A stretch of 64,000 nucleotides of DNA from Flavobacterium inviolabile (GCF_013389455.1 NZ_CP058278.1:186001-250000), one strand, 5' to 3'; counted from the stretch's first letter, positions 16,240 to 26,205 are shown. Translations and numbers: made by a program. The notes: generated by a model not told the origin, from the sequence alone.

Positions 16240-17103
16240 ATGAGACAACTTAAAATTACCAAGCAGGTAACTAACCGTGAAACTGCTTCCTTAGACAAGT
16301 ACCTACAAGAAATTGGAAAAGTTGACTTGATTACCGCCGATGAAGAGGTAGAATTAGCACAAAGAATTAAAGCCGGAGACCAGAGAGCCTTAGAGAAATT
16401 AACAAAGGCCAACCTGCGTTTTGTGGTATCGGTTGCTAAACAGTATCAGAATCAAGGTTTAACTTTACCCGATTTGATTAATGAAGGTAACTTGGGGTTA
16501 ATTAAAGCTGCACAACGTTTTGACGAAACACGTGGTTTCAAATTCATTTCGTATGCGGTTTGGTGGATTCGTCAGTCTATTTTACAGGCTTTGGCAGAAC
16601 AATCTCGTATTGTTAGATTACCATTAAACAAAATTGGCTCTATCAATAAAATCAACAAGATGTATGCTTTATTAGAGCAATCTAATGAACGTGCTCCTTC
16701 TGCTGAGGAAATTGCAAAAGAACTGGACATGACTGTTAATGATGTTAAGGAGAGTATGAAAAACTCCGGTCGTCATTTATCCATGGATGCTCCGTTAGTG
16801 GAAGGTGAAGACTCTAATCTTTATGACGTATTACGTTCCGGTGAATCACCAAATCCAGACAGGGAACTGATTCATGAATCTTTACGTACAGAAATCGAAA
16901 GAGCTTTGGAAACCTTAACACCTCGTGAGGCTGACGTAGTAAGATTGTATTTCGGATTAGGTGATCAGCACCCGATGACATTGGAAGAAATCGGAGAAAC
17001 TTTTGATTTAACCCGTGAGCGTGTACGCCAGATTAAAGAAAAAGCGATCAGAAGATTAAAACACACCTCCAGAAGTAAGATTCTAAAAACTTATTTAGGA
17101 TAA
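16240..17103 (+). CDS. rpoD: primary RNA polymerase sigma factor RpoD
   Basis: A 287-residue sigma-70 of the compact Bacteroidota type, without region 1.1. Region 1.2 begins with [15 protein letters not shown]. Region 2 contains [17 protein letters not shown] and [16 protein letters not shown]. Region 3 follows, and region 4 ends with [20 protein letters not shown], the -35-recognising helix-turn-helix. It directs transcription from the TAnnTTTG promoters seen throughout this window. AGGAG lies ten bases before the ATG, an unusually Shine-Dalgarno-like leader for this phylum. Confidence 0.97.
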   Translation: MRQLKITKQVTNRETASLDKYLQEIGKVDLITADEEVELAQRIKAGDQRALEKLTKANLRFVVSVAKQYQNQGLTLPDLINEGNLGLIKAAQRFDETRGFKFISYAVWWIRQSILQALAEQSRIVRLPLNKIGSINKINKMYALLEQSNERAPSAEEIAKELDMTVNDVKESMKNSGRHLSMDAPLVEGEDSNLYDVLRSGESPNPDRELIHESLRTEIERALETLTPREADVVRLYFGLGDQHPMTLEEIGETFDLTRERVRQIKEKAIRRLKHTSRSKILKTYLG

Positions 17104-17176
17104 ATTTTATATGAAAATTAAATGTTTATTATATCTTTATAACTTGAACATTTAAGCTAAAAATATTTAAAGTAAC

Positions 17177-17201
17177 AACAGTTTCAATAACTGTTCGTTT
17201 T
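17177..17201 (+). terminator. first hairpin after rpoD
   Basis: AACAGT and ACTGTT with a seven-base loop are followed by CG and six T. A weaker terminator than the one 20 bases downstream. Confidence 0.5.
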
Positions 17202-17216
17202 TTGATTGATGATTGA

Positions 17217-17246
17217 AACTCCGGCTGATTACCGGAGTTTTATTTT
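17217..17246 (+). terminator. main terminator after rpoD
   Basis: AAACTCCGG and CCGGAGTTT form a nine-base-pair stem with a short loop, followed by a T-rich tract. Confidence 0.8.
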
Positions 17247-17339
17247 TATAGCAGCTTTCATAGTCCTGTCAACAGAAGCCGGCTGCCGGATTTAACAATT
17301 CTTATGCACTTCTGTTCCTGATAATTTTAACATTATAAC

Positions 17340-17347
17340 TATCTTTG
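17340..17347 (+). promoter_or_regulatory. -7 promoter box of rpe
   Basis: TATCTTTG followed by CAC, 20 bases before the rpe ATG. The -33 element is weak. Confidence 0.55.
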
Positions 17348-17367
17348 CACAAACACAACACAACATA

Positions 17368-18030
17368 ATGAAAAATAGTATTATAGCTCCTTCTGTACTG
17401 GCTGCTGATTTTGCTAATCTGCAACGCGATATAGAAATGATTAACAACAGTCAGGCCGACTGGTTTCATATTGATATTATGGACGGCGTTTTCGTTCCGA
17501 ACATCTCTTTCGGAATGCCGGTTCTTGAAGCAATCAACAAACACGCTAAAAAAACAATCGATGTACATTTGATGATCGTAGATCCGGATCGTTATATCAA
17601 AACCTTTAAAGATCTGGGTACGGATATCCTTACCGTACATTACGAAGCGTGCACGCACCTGCACAGAACCCTTCAGGCAATAAAAGCAGAAGGTATGAAA
17701 GCCGGTGTAGCCCTAAACCCGCACACCAATGTCGCTTTACTGGAAGATGTGATTAACGACATCGATTTAGTATGCATCATGAGCGTAAATCCGGGATTTG
17801 GAGGTCAGTCTTTTATTGAGAACACCTATAAAAAGGTAAAACAGTTAAAAGAGATCATCACCCGTAACAATGCGGCGACCATTATTGAAATTGACGGTGG
17901 TGTAACCGATAAAAATGCGCGACAGCTGGTGGAAGCCGGTGCCGATGTACTGGTTGCAGGAAGTTTTGTATTTAAAGCTACAGACCCGATCGCTACCATT
18001 GCCGATTTAAAAAAGATCACAACCTTATAG
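17368..18030 (+). CDS. rpe: ribulose-phosphate 3-epimerase
   Basis: A 220-residue TIM-barrel enzyme that interconverts ribulose 5-phosphate and xylulose 5-phosphate in the pentose phosphate pathway. The family motifs are present: IAPSVLAADFANL near the start, FHIDIMDGVFVPNISFG with metal-binding His and Asp, VDVHLMI-type strand (IDVHLMI), MSVNPGFGGQSF, and EIDGGV with the second catalytic aspartate. The gene stands alone between two terminators. Confidence 0.96.
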   Translation: MKNSIIAPSVLAADFANLQRDIEMINNSQADWFHIDIMDGVFVPNISFGMPVLEAINKHAKKTIDVHLMIVDPDRYIKTFKDLGTDILTVHYEACTHLHRTLQAIKAEGMKAGVALNPHTNVALLEDVINDIDLVCIMSVNPGFGGQSFIENTYKKVKQLKEIITRNNAATIIEIDGGVTDKNARQLVEAGADVLVAGSFVFKATDPIATIADLKKITTL

Positions 18031-18040
18031 TTTGAACATA

Positions 18041-18070
18041 AAAAAAGCAGTCCATCCGGACTGCTTTTTT
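18041..18070. terminator. bidirectional terminator between rpe and the T9SS cargo gene
   Basis: AAAAAAGCAGTCC and GGACTGCTTTTTT form a 13-base-pair stem with a four-base loop. A-run and T-run on both sides let it serve both convergent genes. Confidence 0.85.
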
Positions 18071-18088
18071 GTTTTATATAGGTATTCC

Positions 18089-19108
18089 TTATTCTTTGAT
18101 CAATTTGGTTTTAACAATTTCATTATTGTCAACATCAAACGTTTTTACCAGATACACTCCTTTATTTAATCCGGAAATATTAACCGGATAATTGTCTGCA
18201 TCTGCAACAACCAGTTTCTGATCCATTACTTTTGCACCTTTTAAATCATAAATTTCAACACGTCCCGGCACAGCCTGCGTGGCATTGTAATTTACTCTTA
18301 AGTTAAAAGACTCCAAAGCCGGATTCGGGTAAAGGGAAACTTTATTATTTGAAATAAAACTCTCTGTTCCCAAGAATGCCTGGTAGTTAATGATAAATGG
18401 CATATCCACCGACAAGCCCGAACCTCCGTCTGCCAATGCTGCCCATGCTGTTCCACTGTGCTGTTTTGCATTCCATGCCGGTAAATTCACCGTTCCCGGA
18501 ATCGTTACAGCAGGAAAGAAAATAGACGAATCATTGGTAGCATGAACCTGATAATCTACCCAATAGGTTCCCGGAGCAAGGTTAGCCGTGATGTTACCGC
18601 TTACACGCCAAACTTTACGGGTTGTACCGGCATTGTTATTCCCAATCCGATACATTAACGCATCTCCGCTGTTTGCAGCGCTGTAAACGTTTGTAATCAA
18701 ATCTCCCGCAACAATACTTGAAGTTCCTACAGACGGGTCGCCGTTCCATATCTGAACTCTTAACTGGTCAATTGGCGGTGTTGTTCCCGTATAACTTGTC
18801 TGGTAACAGAAAAAGTCAACAGAAGTGACATTTAACGCCGAGGTAATTGTGAAATTATCCGCTAACCGGAAGTTACTGGTACCAGCCGTGTTGAAAATAC
18901 CTCCGGATCCCAAAGTGGTATTGGTAACTCCGCCCACACTCTGTAATTCACTCCAGGTGTAGCCTGCCGGCGATGTTGAAGTACCGTTTGATGTAGTGGT
19001 ACCGGTGCTCACAGCACCATTGTTGTAGAAATTCTGCGCGGAAGCAGTCACTCCTAATAAGGCCAAAGATAATGCGGCCAACACATTCTTTTGAGTAGTT
19101 TTCTTCAT
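18089..19108 (-). CDS. secreted protein with type A T9SS C-terminal sorting domain
   Basis: A 339-residue protein. Signal peptide to about residue 25 (ALLGVTASAQ), then a threonine/serine/glycine-rich beta domain of about 230 residues without a recognised enzyme motif. It ends with an 80-residue type A sorting domain: VSLYPNPALESFNLRVN, VEIYDLKGAKVM, ISGLNKGVYLVK and a terminal KLIKE. That domain directs export through the type IX system and cell-surface attachment or release. The start is the ATG at 19108; it directly abuts a perfect 20-bp inverted repeat. The passenger resembles surface lectin-like domains but I cannot assign it. Confidence 0.85.
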   Translation of the reverse strand: MKKTTQKNVLAALSLALLGVTASAQNFYNNGAVSTGTTTSNGTSTSPAGYTWSELQSVGGVTNTTLGSGGIFNTAGTSNFRLADNFTITSALNVTSVDFFCYQTSYTGTTPPIDQLRVQIWNGDPSVGTSSIVAGDLITNVYSAANSGDALMYRIGNNNAGTTRKVWRVSGNITANLAPGTYWVDYQVHATNDSSIFFPAVTIPGTVNLPAWNAKQHSGTAWAALADGGSGLSVDMPFIINYQAFLGTESFISNNKVSLYPNPALESFNLRVNYNATQAVPGRVEIYDLKGAKVMDQKLVVADADNYPVNISGLNKGVYLVKTFDVDNNEIVKTKLIKE

Positions 19109-19163
19109 AATATTCAAATTAATTGTTTTTCAGCATTAAAATTAACAATTAATTTGAATATTA
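19108..19163 (-). repeat. perfect 20-bp inverted repeat on the start codon of the T9SS cargo gene
   Basis: Positions 19108-19127 and 19144-19163 are exact reverse complements separated by 16 bases. In the mRNA this is a long A/U-rich hairpin whose 3' arm ends with the A of the AUG. No T-run follows, so it is not a simple terminator. It could block or gate ribosome access, protect the transcript's 5' end, or be a protein operator. Confidence 0.7.
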
Positions 19164-19181
19164 CTCACTATGATAACAATA

Positions 19182-19601
19182 TTAATACTGGCTAACCAAA
19201 TATTTAATAAGATCTGTAGTCGTTACAATACCTACAAGCAGGTCGCCTTCCACTACCGGTAAGGCATGGAACTCTTTGTTCGCTAAAATTTCGGCTGCTT
19301 CTTTTATGGTACTATCCGGCGAAATCGTTACTAATTTCTTAGCCATTACCTGTTCAATAGTAAACATATTATACACGGTAGTATCGACAATTTCATCATC
19401 GTCGTCTACTGCATCCACGAAAGAAATGCGGAGCAAATCGGTATAACTTAACATCCCTACAATAACGCTGCCGCGAACTACAGGAATATGCCTGATGTTA
19501 TTTTTTTTAAAGAGTAACTCCGCCTTGGTTAAATCATCAGACACGTTGAGTTTAACCACATTTTTAGTCATAATGGACGATACCGGAACACGATGTTTCA
19601 T
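19182..19601 (-). CDS. CBS-domain pair protein
   Basis: A 139-residue protein made of two CBS domains (VSSIMTKNVVKLNVSDDL... and IEQVMAKKLVTISPDSTI...), each ending with an HIPVV or HALPVV strand and a GIVT/GMLSYTDLL turn. Stand-alone CBS pairs bind adenosine nucleotides and act as cytoplasmic energy sensors or regulators of partners. An acidic insert (DAVDDDDEIVD) lies between the two domains. No partner is fused or adjacent; target unknown. Confidence 0.88.
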   Translation of the reverse strand: MKHRVPVSSIMTKNVVKLNVSDDLTKAELLFKKNNIRHIPVVRGSVIVGMLSYTDLLRISFVDAVDDDDEIVDTTVYNMFTIEQVMAKKLVTISPDSTIKEAAEILANKEFHALPVVEGDLLVGIVTTTDLIKYLVSQY

Positions 19602-19689
19602 AACTTTATGTTTTTGATTATGAGCTAATTTAGCCTAATAAAGTTACAAAAACATTGACAAAAATCATGTTTAAATAGAAAGTTCTTGC

Positions 19690-20991
19690 TTAAAATTCCA
19701 CCGATCCGGTTAATTCTTTTAAAGCCACTTCTGAAATTTTTGCCTGGAATTTTGCCGCACTATGACGCGTACGTGCCGTAATATAGTTCAATTGTGCATT
19801 ACGGAATTCTATAGTAGTGATGGTACCGATTTTGAATTTTTCCAAAGTAATTTCCAGATTCTGCCGGGCAATTTCTTCGTTCTTTTCTTCCAGTTTGGAC
19901 AGTTCCAGATTGGTTAAATACGACTGGTAAACCGTTGCCAGCTGAACATTCAGATTCTGCTTTTGTTTATCCAGCAGAAAGCTTGAGTTCTCAACCTGCA
20001 AATTGGCTATTTTCTCATTACGGTGCTGTAAAAAACCATTGAAAATATTCAACGTGGCACTCAATCCGTAATTCAGTCCTTTTGTAGAGGATTGGGTCAC
20101 GAAACCTAAACTGGATTCCGTTTCCGAAAAATTATAACCGGTATTGACCCGCACCACCGGGTAACGGCTCGATTTCACTTGTTTTAAATCGAGTTCCGCC
20201 ACTCTTTTATTAATAATGGCTATTTGTACATCCGGGTTTTGTTTGTCGGCTAAAGCGATCAAATCGACCAATACCAGCTTGTCATCAATTTTCACGGTTT
20301 CCACCACACTAAAATCGGTGGTAACCGCTCTTGCCAGCAATTCGTTTAAAGCCGATTTTGTATTGGCAAAAAGTTCTTTCTGGCGCAGTAAATTTGACGC
20401 ATCCGTATTCAGGTCCACCTGTGCATTCAGCACTTCCAGTTTGGATGCTTTCCCAATTTTAAAACGGTTATCTGCCGTTTGCAGTCTTTGTTTTGAAATA
20501 ACGATAGTGGTATCCAGCGTTGCCAGCTGTTGCTGTTGCTGTACCAGATCATAATACATGGATAATACATCGGCAATTTTGGTTACTATAGCCGATTTTA
20601 ATTGTGCTTCACCCTGCTTTTCCAGTTCTTTCAGCTGATCGTAACGGGCAAACATTTTAAATCCGTCAAAAACGGTCCAGCCTAACGTAACGCCATAATT
20701 CAAGCTGTTGTTTTTGGCATTATCCAGTTTTCTTTCCGTTCCGTCCGCCTGTGTTTGCGTCGAATTCTGGATATTGTTGTTCTGGGTTAATGTGGCGTCC
20801 AGTTTGGGCAGCATTCCGGCATTGGCAATGCCTACATTTTTTTCACTTATTTTAGCCTGATTCGCTGCTATTAAAATATCGTAATTGTTTTTCAGCGCAA
20901 TTTCAACAGCTCCCTGCGCCGTTAAAACTTCCTGCGCATCAACCGTTCCGACAAATAATACCGCTATAAAAATAAATAGATAACTCTTCAT
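19690..20991 (-). CDS. TolC-family outer-membrane efflux protein (RND operon)
   Basis: A 433-residue protein with a signal peptide and two repeated OEP domains of long helices (for example VLNAQVDLNTDASNLLRQKE and EFRNAQLNYITARTRHSAAK). This is the trimeric channel that passes substrates from the periplasmic adaptor through the outer membrane. It is the last gene of the operon, two bases after the RND pump gene. Confidence 0.93.
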   Translation of the reverse strand: MKSYLFIFIAVLFVGTVDAQEVLTAQGAVEIALKNNYDILIAANQAKISEKNVGIANAGMLPKLDATLTQNNNIQNSTQTQADGTERKLDNAKNNSLNYGVTLGWTVFDGFKMFARYDQLKELEKQGEAQLKSAIVTKIADVLSMYYDLVQQQQQLATLDTTIVISKQRLQTADNRFKIGKASKLEVLNAQVDLNTDASNLLRQKELFANTKSALNELLARAVTTDFSVVETVKIDDKLVLVDLIALADKQNPDVQIAIINKRVAELDLKQVKSSRYPVVRVNTGYNFSETESSLGFVTQSSTKGLNYGLSATLNIFNGFLQHRNEKIANLQVENSSFLLDKQKQNLNVQLATVYQSYLTNLELSKLEEKNEEIARQNLEITLEKFKIGTITTIEFRNAQLNYITARTRHSAAKFQAKISEVALKELTGSVEF

Positions 20992-20993
20992 AA

Positions 20994-23900
20994 TTAATCC
21001 TTAATATTATCAAACTCCGGGCGATGTTTACGGGCTCTGGACCACATTAAATAAATAGCCGGAATAACAAATAATGTCAACACCAATGAGAATATCGTAC
21101 CTCCAACGATAACGATTCCCATACCCATTCTACTTTGTGAAGCAGCTCCAAGCGACATCGCAATTGGCAGTGCACCCAAAGCAATCGCCAAACTCGTCAT
21201 CAGGATCGGTCTCAAACGCGATTCGGCAGCTTCCACTATTGCTTCATATTTATCTTTTCCTTCCTCCCTCAGCTGGTTGGCAAACTCCACGATTAAGATA
21301 CCGTTCTTCGTTACCAGACCAATTAACATAATGGTCCCAATCTGGCTAAAGATGTTCCAGGTCTGACCAAACAGCCAAAGCGACAATAAGGCTCCGGCAA
21401 CCGCCATTGGAACGGTCAGGATAATGATAAAAGGATCTATAAAACTTTCAAACTGTGCCGCTAAGATCAGGAAGATCAGGAGCAGGGCCAAACCGAAAGC
21501 AAAGGAAGTATTCGAGCTACTTTCCACAAAGTCGCGGGATTCTCCTCCCAGATCGGTTGTAAAACTATCGTCCAGTACTTTCGCACGTACTCGCTCCATG
21601 GCCTCAATACCCTCCCCCAGACTTTTCCCCGGTGCCAGACCAGCCGAAACGGTAGCCGACATATAACGGTTGTTGTGGTACAATTGCGGCGGACTGCTTT
21701 GCTCTTCAATCGTTACCAGGTTGTCCAGCTGAATCAACTGTCCGTCTTTATTACGCACAAACATTGATGTTAAATTCATCGGAGCACTTCTGTCTTTTTT
21801 ATCAAACTGTCCCATTACCTGGTACTGTTTTCCGTTCATCATAAAGTATCCGAAACGCTGGCCGCTCAAAGACAACTGTAAGGTCTGTGCCACATCAATT
21901 ACCGAAACACCCAGGCTTTGGGCTTTTTCCCGGTCAATGCTCACATAAATTTCGGGTTTATTGAATTTCAGATTCACATCGGTAATGGAGAAGGTAGGAT
22001 CTTTCGATATTTCATCCATAAATTCCGGAATCTTTTCCTGCAATTTTTTAAAGTTCGGCGCCTGAATGATGTATTGAATCGGCAATCCGCCTCTTCTGTT
22101 TACCGCAATAGTAGGCGATTCCGAAACAGCGACTTTTGCTTCCGAATATTGTTTTGTCCATTTTGACAAATCATCTGCGATTTGCTTCTGGGTTTTCTTT
22201 CTTTCATTAGGCTCTACCAGTGACAATCTCGCCACACCACTGTTCACCGATGACGAACCAAATCCCGGAGAGGTGATAATCAAACTCACTTTCTTTTCCG
22301 GTACCGAATCGTTAATCAGCTCCGTTAGTTCCGTCATAAAACGGTCCATATAATCGTAGGTTGCCCCTTCCGGAGCCGTTACCCTAAGACTCAGAAAGCT
22401 TCTGTCGTCATAAGGTGCCGTTTCTTTCTGAATGATGGTAAAGAACAAAGCAATTAAACCGATACAGCCTATCAGGATCGGGAAACTCAGCCATTTTCTT
22501 TTTAAGAAACCTACTAATGAATTGGCATAGCCTTTATTCAGTTTTTCAAAATAGGGTTCGGTAAGGTTGTAAAACTTCGATTTTTTCTGTTCGCCGCCTT
22601 TCATCAGGTAGGCATTCAGCATAGGGGTTAACGTCAGGGACACAAAGGCTGAGATCAATACGGCAGCCCCGATAACCACTCCAAATTCCCGGAACAGTCG
22701 TCCTACGAATCCTTCCAGGAAAATCACCGGTAAGAATACCGCAGCCAGTGTAACTGAAATTGAAATTACGGCAAAGAAAATCTCATTCGATCCTTTTACG
22801 GCAGCTTCAATAGGGCTCATTCCCTCTTCAACTTTCTTAAAGATATTTTCCGTTACCACAATCCCGTCATCGACCACTAATCCCGTTGCCAGTACAATTG
22901 CCAGCAAGGTCAGTACATTTACCGAGAATCCGAAGATATACATGATAAAGAAGGTCGCAATTAACGAAACCGGAATATCAATTAACGGACGGAAGGCAAT
23001 GGCCCAGTCTCTAAAGAAAAGGTAAATGATCAATACTACCAGGATAACCGAGATTAACAGGGTTTCCGCTACTTCCAATACCGCTTTTTTTACGAAAACC
23101 GTATTATCAATGGCAATATTCAGTTTAAAGTCTTTCGGAAGGTCTTTTTTTAACTGGTCGTACTGCACATAAAATTTTTCGGCTATATCCAGATAGTTGG
23201 TTCCCGGTTGCGGGATAATAGCCATACCAACCATTGGCTGACCGGAGTCGCTTAATTTTGTTTCCAGGTTTTCCGCTTCCAGGGATGCTTTTCCAACATC
23301 GCTTAAACGGACAATTTTATCACCAGCTGCACGGACAATAATATTGTTGAATTCTTCTTCCGTCGATAAGTTTCCAATTGTTTTTACCGTCAGCTCTGTA
23401 TTTTCACCTGTCAGTTTACCCGATGGCAATTCGACATTCTGCTTGTTCAGTGCATCCCGCACGTCCGAAACGGTACAGCCGTATGAAGCCAGTTTTACCG
23501 GATCGATCCAAAGCCGCATTGCATATTTGCGCTGTCCCCAGATCTGTACGCTACTTACTCCGGGAATGGTTTGCAAACGCTGTGCGATAACATTATCGGC
23601 ATAGTCGCTTAATTCCAGTACGTTTTTGTTGTCACTCTGCACCGTCATCGTGATGATGGGCTCCGAATCGGCATCTGCTTTCGAAACTACCGGCGGCGCA
23701 TCAATATCCTGCGGCAGGCTTCTTACAGCCTGGGCAACTTTATCACGCACGTCATTCGCCGCTTCTTCCAGGTTTTTATCCAGGTTAAACTCAATGGTAA
23801 TATTACTGCTTCCCTGGTTACTTGAGGAAGTTATATTCCGGATACCGTCAATCGAGTTGATTGCTTTTTCAAGCGGTTCGGTGATCTGCGATTCGATAAT

Positions 23901-24071
23901 ATCGGCATTCGCGCCGGCATAGCTTGTTCGTACCGAAATCTGCGCCGGGTCAATAGACGGGAATTCGCGGACTCCCAGATAGGTATAACCAATTACTCCG
24001 AAAAGTATCAACATTAAGTTGATTACTATCGTCAGAACCGGTCTTTTGATACTTATAGTAGATAAACTCAT
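20994..24071 (-). CDS. RND-family multidrug efflux permease (AcrB-like)
   Basis: A 1025-residue inner-membrane pump, typical length for hydrophobe/amphiphile RND transporters. It has twelve transmembrane helices and two large periplasmic loops. It opens SLSTISIKRPVLTIVINLMLI; helix 4 carries the proton-relay pair in LATGLVVDDGIVVTENI. A second typical motif is MLIGLVTKNGILIVEFANQL in the C-terminal half. The porter domain region ITEPLEKAINSIDGIRNITS is canonical. Together with its adaptor and the TolC protein it expels drugs, detergents or bile-like compounds using the proton gradient; the natural substrate is not visible. Confidence 0.96.
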   Translation of the reverse strand: MSLSTISIKRPVLTIVINLMLILFGVIGYTYLGVREFPSIDPAQISVRTSYAGANADIIESQITEPLEKAINSIDGIRNITSSSNQGSSNITIEFNLDKNLEEAANDVRDKVAQAVRSLPQDIDAPPVVSKADADSEPIITMTVQSDNKNVLELSDYADNVIAQRLQTIPGVSSVQIWGQRKYAMRLWIDPVKLASYGCTVSDVRDALNKQNVELPSGKLTGENTELTVKTIGNLSTEEEFNNIIVRAAGDKIVRLSDVGKASLEAENLETKLSDSGQPMVGMAIIPQPGTNYLDIAEKFYVQYDQLKKDLPKDFKLNIAIDNTVFVKKAVLEVAETLLISVILVVLIIYLFFRDWAIAFRPLIDIPVSLIATFFIMYIFGFSVNVLTLLAIVLATGLVVDDGIVVTENIFKKVEEGMSPIEAAVKGSNEIFFAVISISVTLAAVFLPVIFLEGFVGRLFREFGVVIGAAVLISAFVSLTLTPMLNAYLMKGGEQKKSKFYNLTEPYFEKLNKGYANSLVGFLKRKWLSFPILIGCIGLIALFFTIIQKETAPYDDRSFLSLRVTAPEGATYDYMDRFMTELTELINDSVPEKKVSLIITSPGFGSSSVNSGVARLSLVEPNERKKTQKQIADDLSKWTKQYSEAKVAVSESPTIAVNRRGGLPIQYIIQAPNFKKLQEKIPEFMDEISKDPTFSITDVNLKFNKPEIYVSIDREKAQSLGVSVIDVAQTLQLSLSGQRFGYFMMNGKQYQVMGQFDKKDRSAPMNLTSMFVRNKDGQLIQLDNLVTIEEQSSPPQLYHNNRYMSATVSAGLAPGKSLGEGIEAMERVRAKVLDDSFTTDLGGESRDFVESSSNTSFAFGLALLLIFLILAAQFESFIDPFIIILTVPMAVAGALLSLWLFGQTWNIFSQIGTIMLIGLVTKNGILIVEFANQLREEGKDKYEAIVEAAESRLRPILMTSLAIALGALPIAMSLGAASQSRMGMGIVIVGGTIFSLVLTLFVIPAIYLMWSRARKHRPEFDNIKD

Positions 24072-24119
24072 TTTGATGTTGTATGCATTACTTTAAGGCC
24101 TGCGGACAGGTCTTAAATA

Positions 24120-25178
24120 TTATTTTAGGGTCACTTTTACCGGAGCATCATTTTTCAGGGTCATCACTCCGCTTGTCAGAACTGTATCTCCTGCTTTCAA
24201 ACCAGAAGTAACCAGAATATTTTTATCGGTTCTGGCCCCTGTTGTCACAACAATTTCTTTTGCTTTTCCGTTTTCGGAAATAAATATTTTCTTACCGTTC
24301 TGAATTGGAATCAACGCTTCCGTAGGTACCAGAAGGGCATCATTGATGTTTTCCAATGGCAACGCTACGTTTGCATACGTTCCCGGCAACAGTTTTCCGT
24401 CCGGATTTTCTGCAACCGCTCTCATCTGAAGGGTACGGGTAGTCACATCCACTTCCGGCTCGACCGCGTAAACTTTTGCTTTAAACTGTTCTTTGGAACC
24501 GGCTACCGTAAAGCTAAGGGTAGCATTTACTTTCATTTGTGTGGCATATTTTTCCGGAATCGAAAAAGTGATCTTCACCTGGTTCATGTTTACCAGTTTT
24601 GCCACTACTGTAGTGGGCGTCACATAGGTTCCTTTTGAAATGGAACGCAATCCTATTTTCCCTGAAAACGGAGCCTTAACGCTCGTTTTGGCAAGCTGTA
24701 CCTGAATAAGCTGGGTTTGTGCCTGAGCCGAACGGAAATCGGCGCTGGCAATATCGTATTCTTCCTGGCTGATGGCCTCTTTTTGTAGTAGTAATTTTGC
24801 TCTTCTTTCGTTTTCCGAAGCAAGAGCCTGTTTGGTTTTTGCCTGTGAAAGCTGTGCTCTTAATTCAAGGTCGTTAATCTTAAAAAGTACCTGTCCCTGA
24901 GTAACGTGTGTGCCTTCATTAAAGTTAATGCTTTCCACTATTCCGGAAACTTCACTTCTGATTTCAACCTGTTCATTGGCTTCAATGGAACCGGAAAGGG
25001 ATAAATTATCGGAGAAAACCTGTGGTTTCAGGACTATTCCGGCAACCATAGCGGCTTTTTTACCATCGCCTTTTCCTTTTCCTTCACTATTTTTTTCTTT
25101 GTTGGCAGATATACGATATGCTATCAATCCTCCTAAAGCTACTATCAGAACGAGATATACAATATTCTTAACTTTCAT
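24120..25178 (-). CDS. RND efflux periplasmic adaptor (AcrA/MexA-like)
   Basis: A 352-residue membrane-fusion protein with one N-terminal membrane segment (IVYLVLIVALGGLIAYRI). Then come a lipoyl-like half (SLSGSIEANEQVEIRSEVSG), a helical hairpin at about 110-160 and a second lipoyl half (VKAPFSGKIGLRSISKGTYV), followed by beta-barrel and membrane-proximal domains. It bridges the pump and TolC. First gene of the operon, with a promoter box just upstream. No regulator gene is adjacent. Confidence 0.94.
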   Translation of the reverse strand: MKVKNIVYLVLIVALGGLIAYRISANKEKNSEGKGKGDGKKAAMVAGIVLKPQVFSDNLSLSGSIEANEQVEIRSEVSGIVESINFNEGTHVTQGQVLFKINDLELRAQLSQAKTKQALASENERRAKLLLQKEAISQEEYDIASADFRSAQAQTQLIQVQLAKTSVKAPFSGKIGLRSISKGTYVTPTTVVAKLVNMNQVKITFSIPEKYATQMKVNATLSFTVAGSKEQFKAKVYAVEPEVDVTTRTLQMRAVAENPDGKLLPGTYANVALPLENINDALLVPTEALIPIQNGKKIFISENGKAKEIVVTTGARTDKNILVTSGLKAGDTVLTSGVMTLKNDAPVKVTLK

Positions 25179-25226
25179 AGTTATTTTTTATAATGTAGTG
25201 TTATAGTAAGTTTTTGCTATACGAAA

Positions 25227-25234
25227 CAAAGCTA
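25227..25234 (-). promoter_or_regulatory. -7 promoter box of the RND efflux operon
   Basis: On the minus strand TAGCTTTG, about 48 bases before the adaptor ATG. A TTGA about 22 bases upstream could be the -33 part. Confidence 0.5.
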
Positions 25235-25353
25235 ATTTTTAAAAACTGTATTTCTTCAATCATTAAATTTTATTTAACAATATTTTTAGAAATTTAAATT
25301 TATCACAATCAAGCTGCAACATTTACCGGCAAATTTGTTGTTTTTTCAAGCAA

Positions 25354-26205
25354 TCAGTAATGCTCCTTAAAATTGATCATCCTTTTTACATTGCTGTATA
25401 ATTCCGGGAAATACTGCTTAAACGTTTCGGGGGTTTCAAAAAAATATTCCAGAATTACAGCCAGGAATTCGAATTCGTTGGTAAAGGCATAATTCCGGAA
25501 ATAACCGGATGCCAGCAGTCTGTTCCGGTTGGGTTCGTGTTTCACTTCTTCTATGATTTTCGCGCACATATCGGCAAAAATAACAGCACTGATGTCGTTG
25601 CTTCTCAATCCCTGAAAATGCAGGGCATGTGTAAATTCGTGAAGCCCGAGATTCAGGTTATCGTTTTCGTACAGGTATCCTTCTACAAAGTCTTCCCATG
25701 AAAACACGATTGCTTTTACGGCCGGATTGAATTCGCCTTTGTGATATTCGCCTTTAGACGTCGAATAATACCGTGTTGGAAAAATAATAATTTTATCAAA
25801 AAAGCGGTACAGGTACTGCCGCATTCCGAAAGTGAGCATTGTGGAAGTCGCTGCAATGAGCACTTTCATCTCTTCGCTTACCACGAGTCCTTCTTTCCCG
25901 ATAAACCGGTATTTTGCTATAAAAACAGCAACGCGATGTTCAAAATAGCTTTTTTGCTTTTCGGGTAATCTCTGGTAAAAAGAAAATTTCGTTTGAAGGA
26001 TAAACAACCGCTCATAGTTTAACCGCCTTGGAAAAGGGTAAAAATGAACATAAAACGGTTTCTTGAAGATATAAGCATAAAGGGGTTCCGTAAAGCGGAC
26101 AAGGACCATCAGGAGGATCATCAGGAAAAAAAAGACCAGAATCATCTTTCCTTCCGGGGTGTCATTCTTATGATCTTGAACAAGCAAAAGAAAGAGTACA
26201 CCCAT
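25354..26205 (-). CDS. MtfA-like zinc-dependent peptidase
   Basis: A 283-residue protein with an N-terminal membrane segment (MILVFFFLMILLMVLVRF). The soluble domain has the HEFTHALHF zinc motif (HExxH) plus the downstream conserved TNEFEFLAVILEYFFE glutamates. This matches the MtfA/Zn-peptidase family; E. coli MtfA binds the repressor Mlc and has aminopeptidase activity. Unlike E. coli MtfA, this version is membrane-anchored, a common Bacteroidota layout. It has no obvious operon partner; its substrate is unknown. Confidence 0.82.
   Translation of the reverse strand: MGVLFLLLVQDHKNDTPEGKMILVFFFLMILLMVLVRFTEPLYAYIFKKPFYVHFYPFPRRLNYERLFILQTKFSFYQRLPEKQKSYFEHRVAVFIAKYRFIGKEGLVVSEEMKVLIAATSTMLTFGMRQYLYRFFDKIIIFPTRYYSTSKGEYHKGEFNPAVKAIVFSWEDFVEGYLYENDNLNLGLHEFTHALHFQGLRSNDISAVIFADMCAKIIEEVKHEPNRNRLLASGYFRNYAFTNEFEFLAVILEYFFETPETFKQYFPELYSNVKRMINFKEHY

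Noticed and set aside
20216..20554. Open frame of 112 codons antisense to the TolC gene
   Set aside because: It is a shadow of a well-supported gene, with low-complexity Ser/Cys-rich composition and no start signals.
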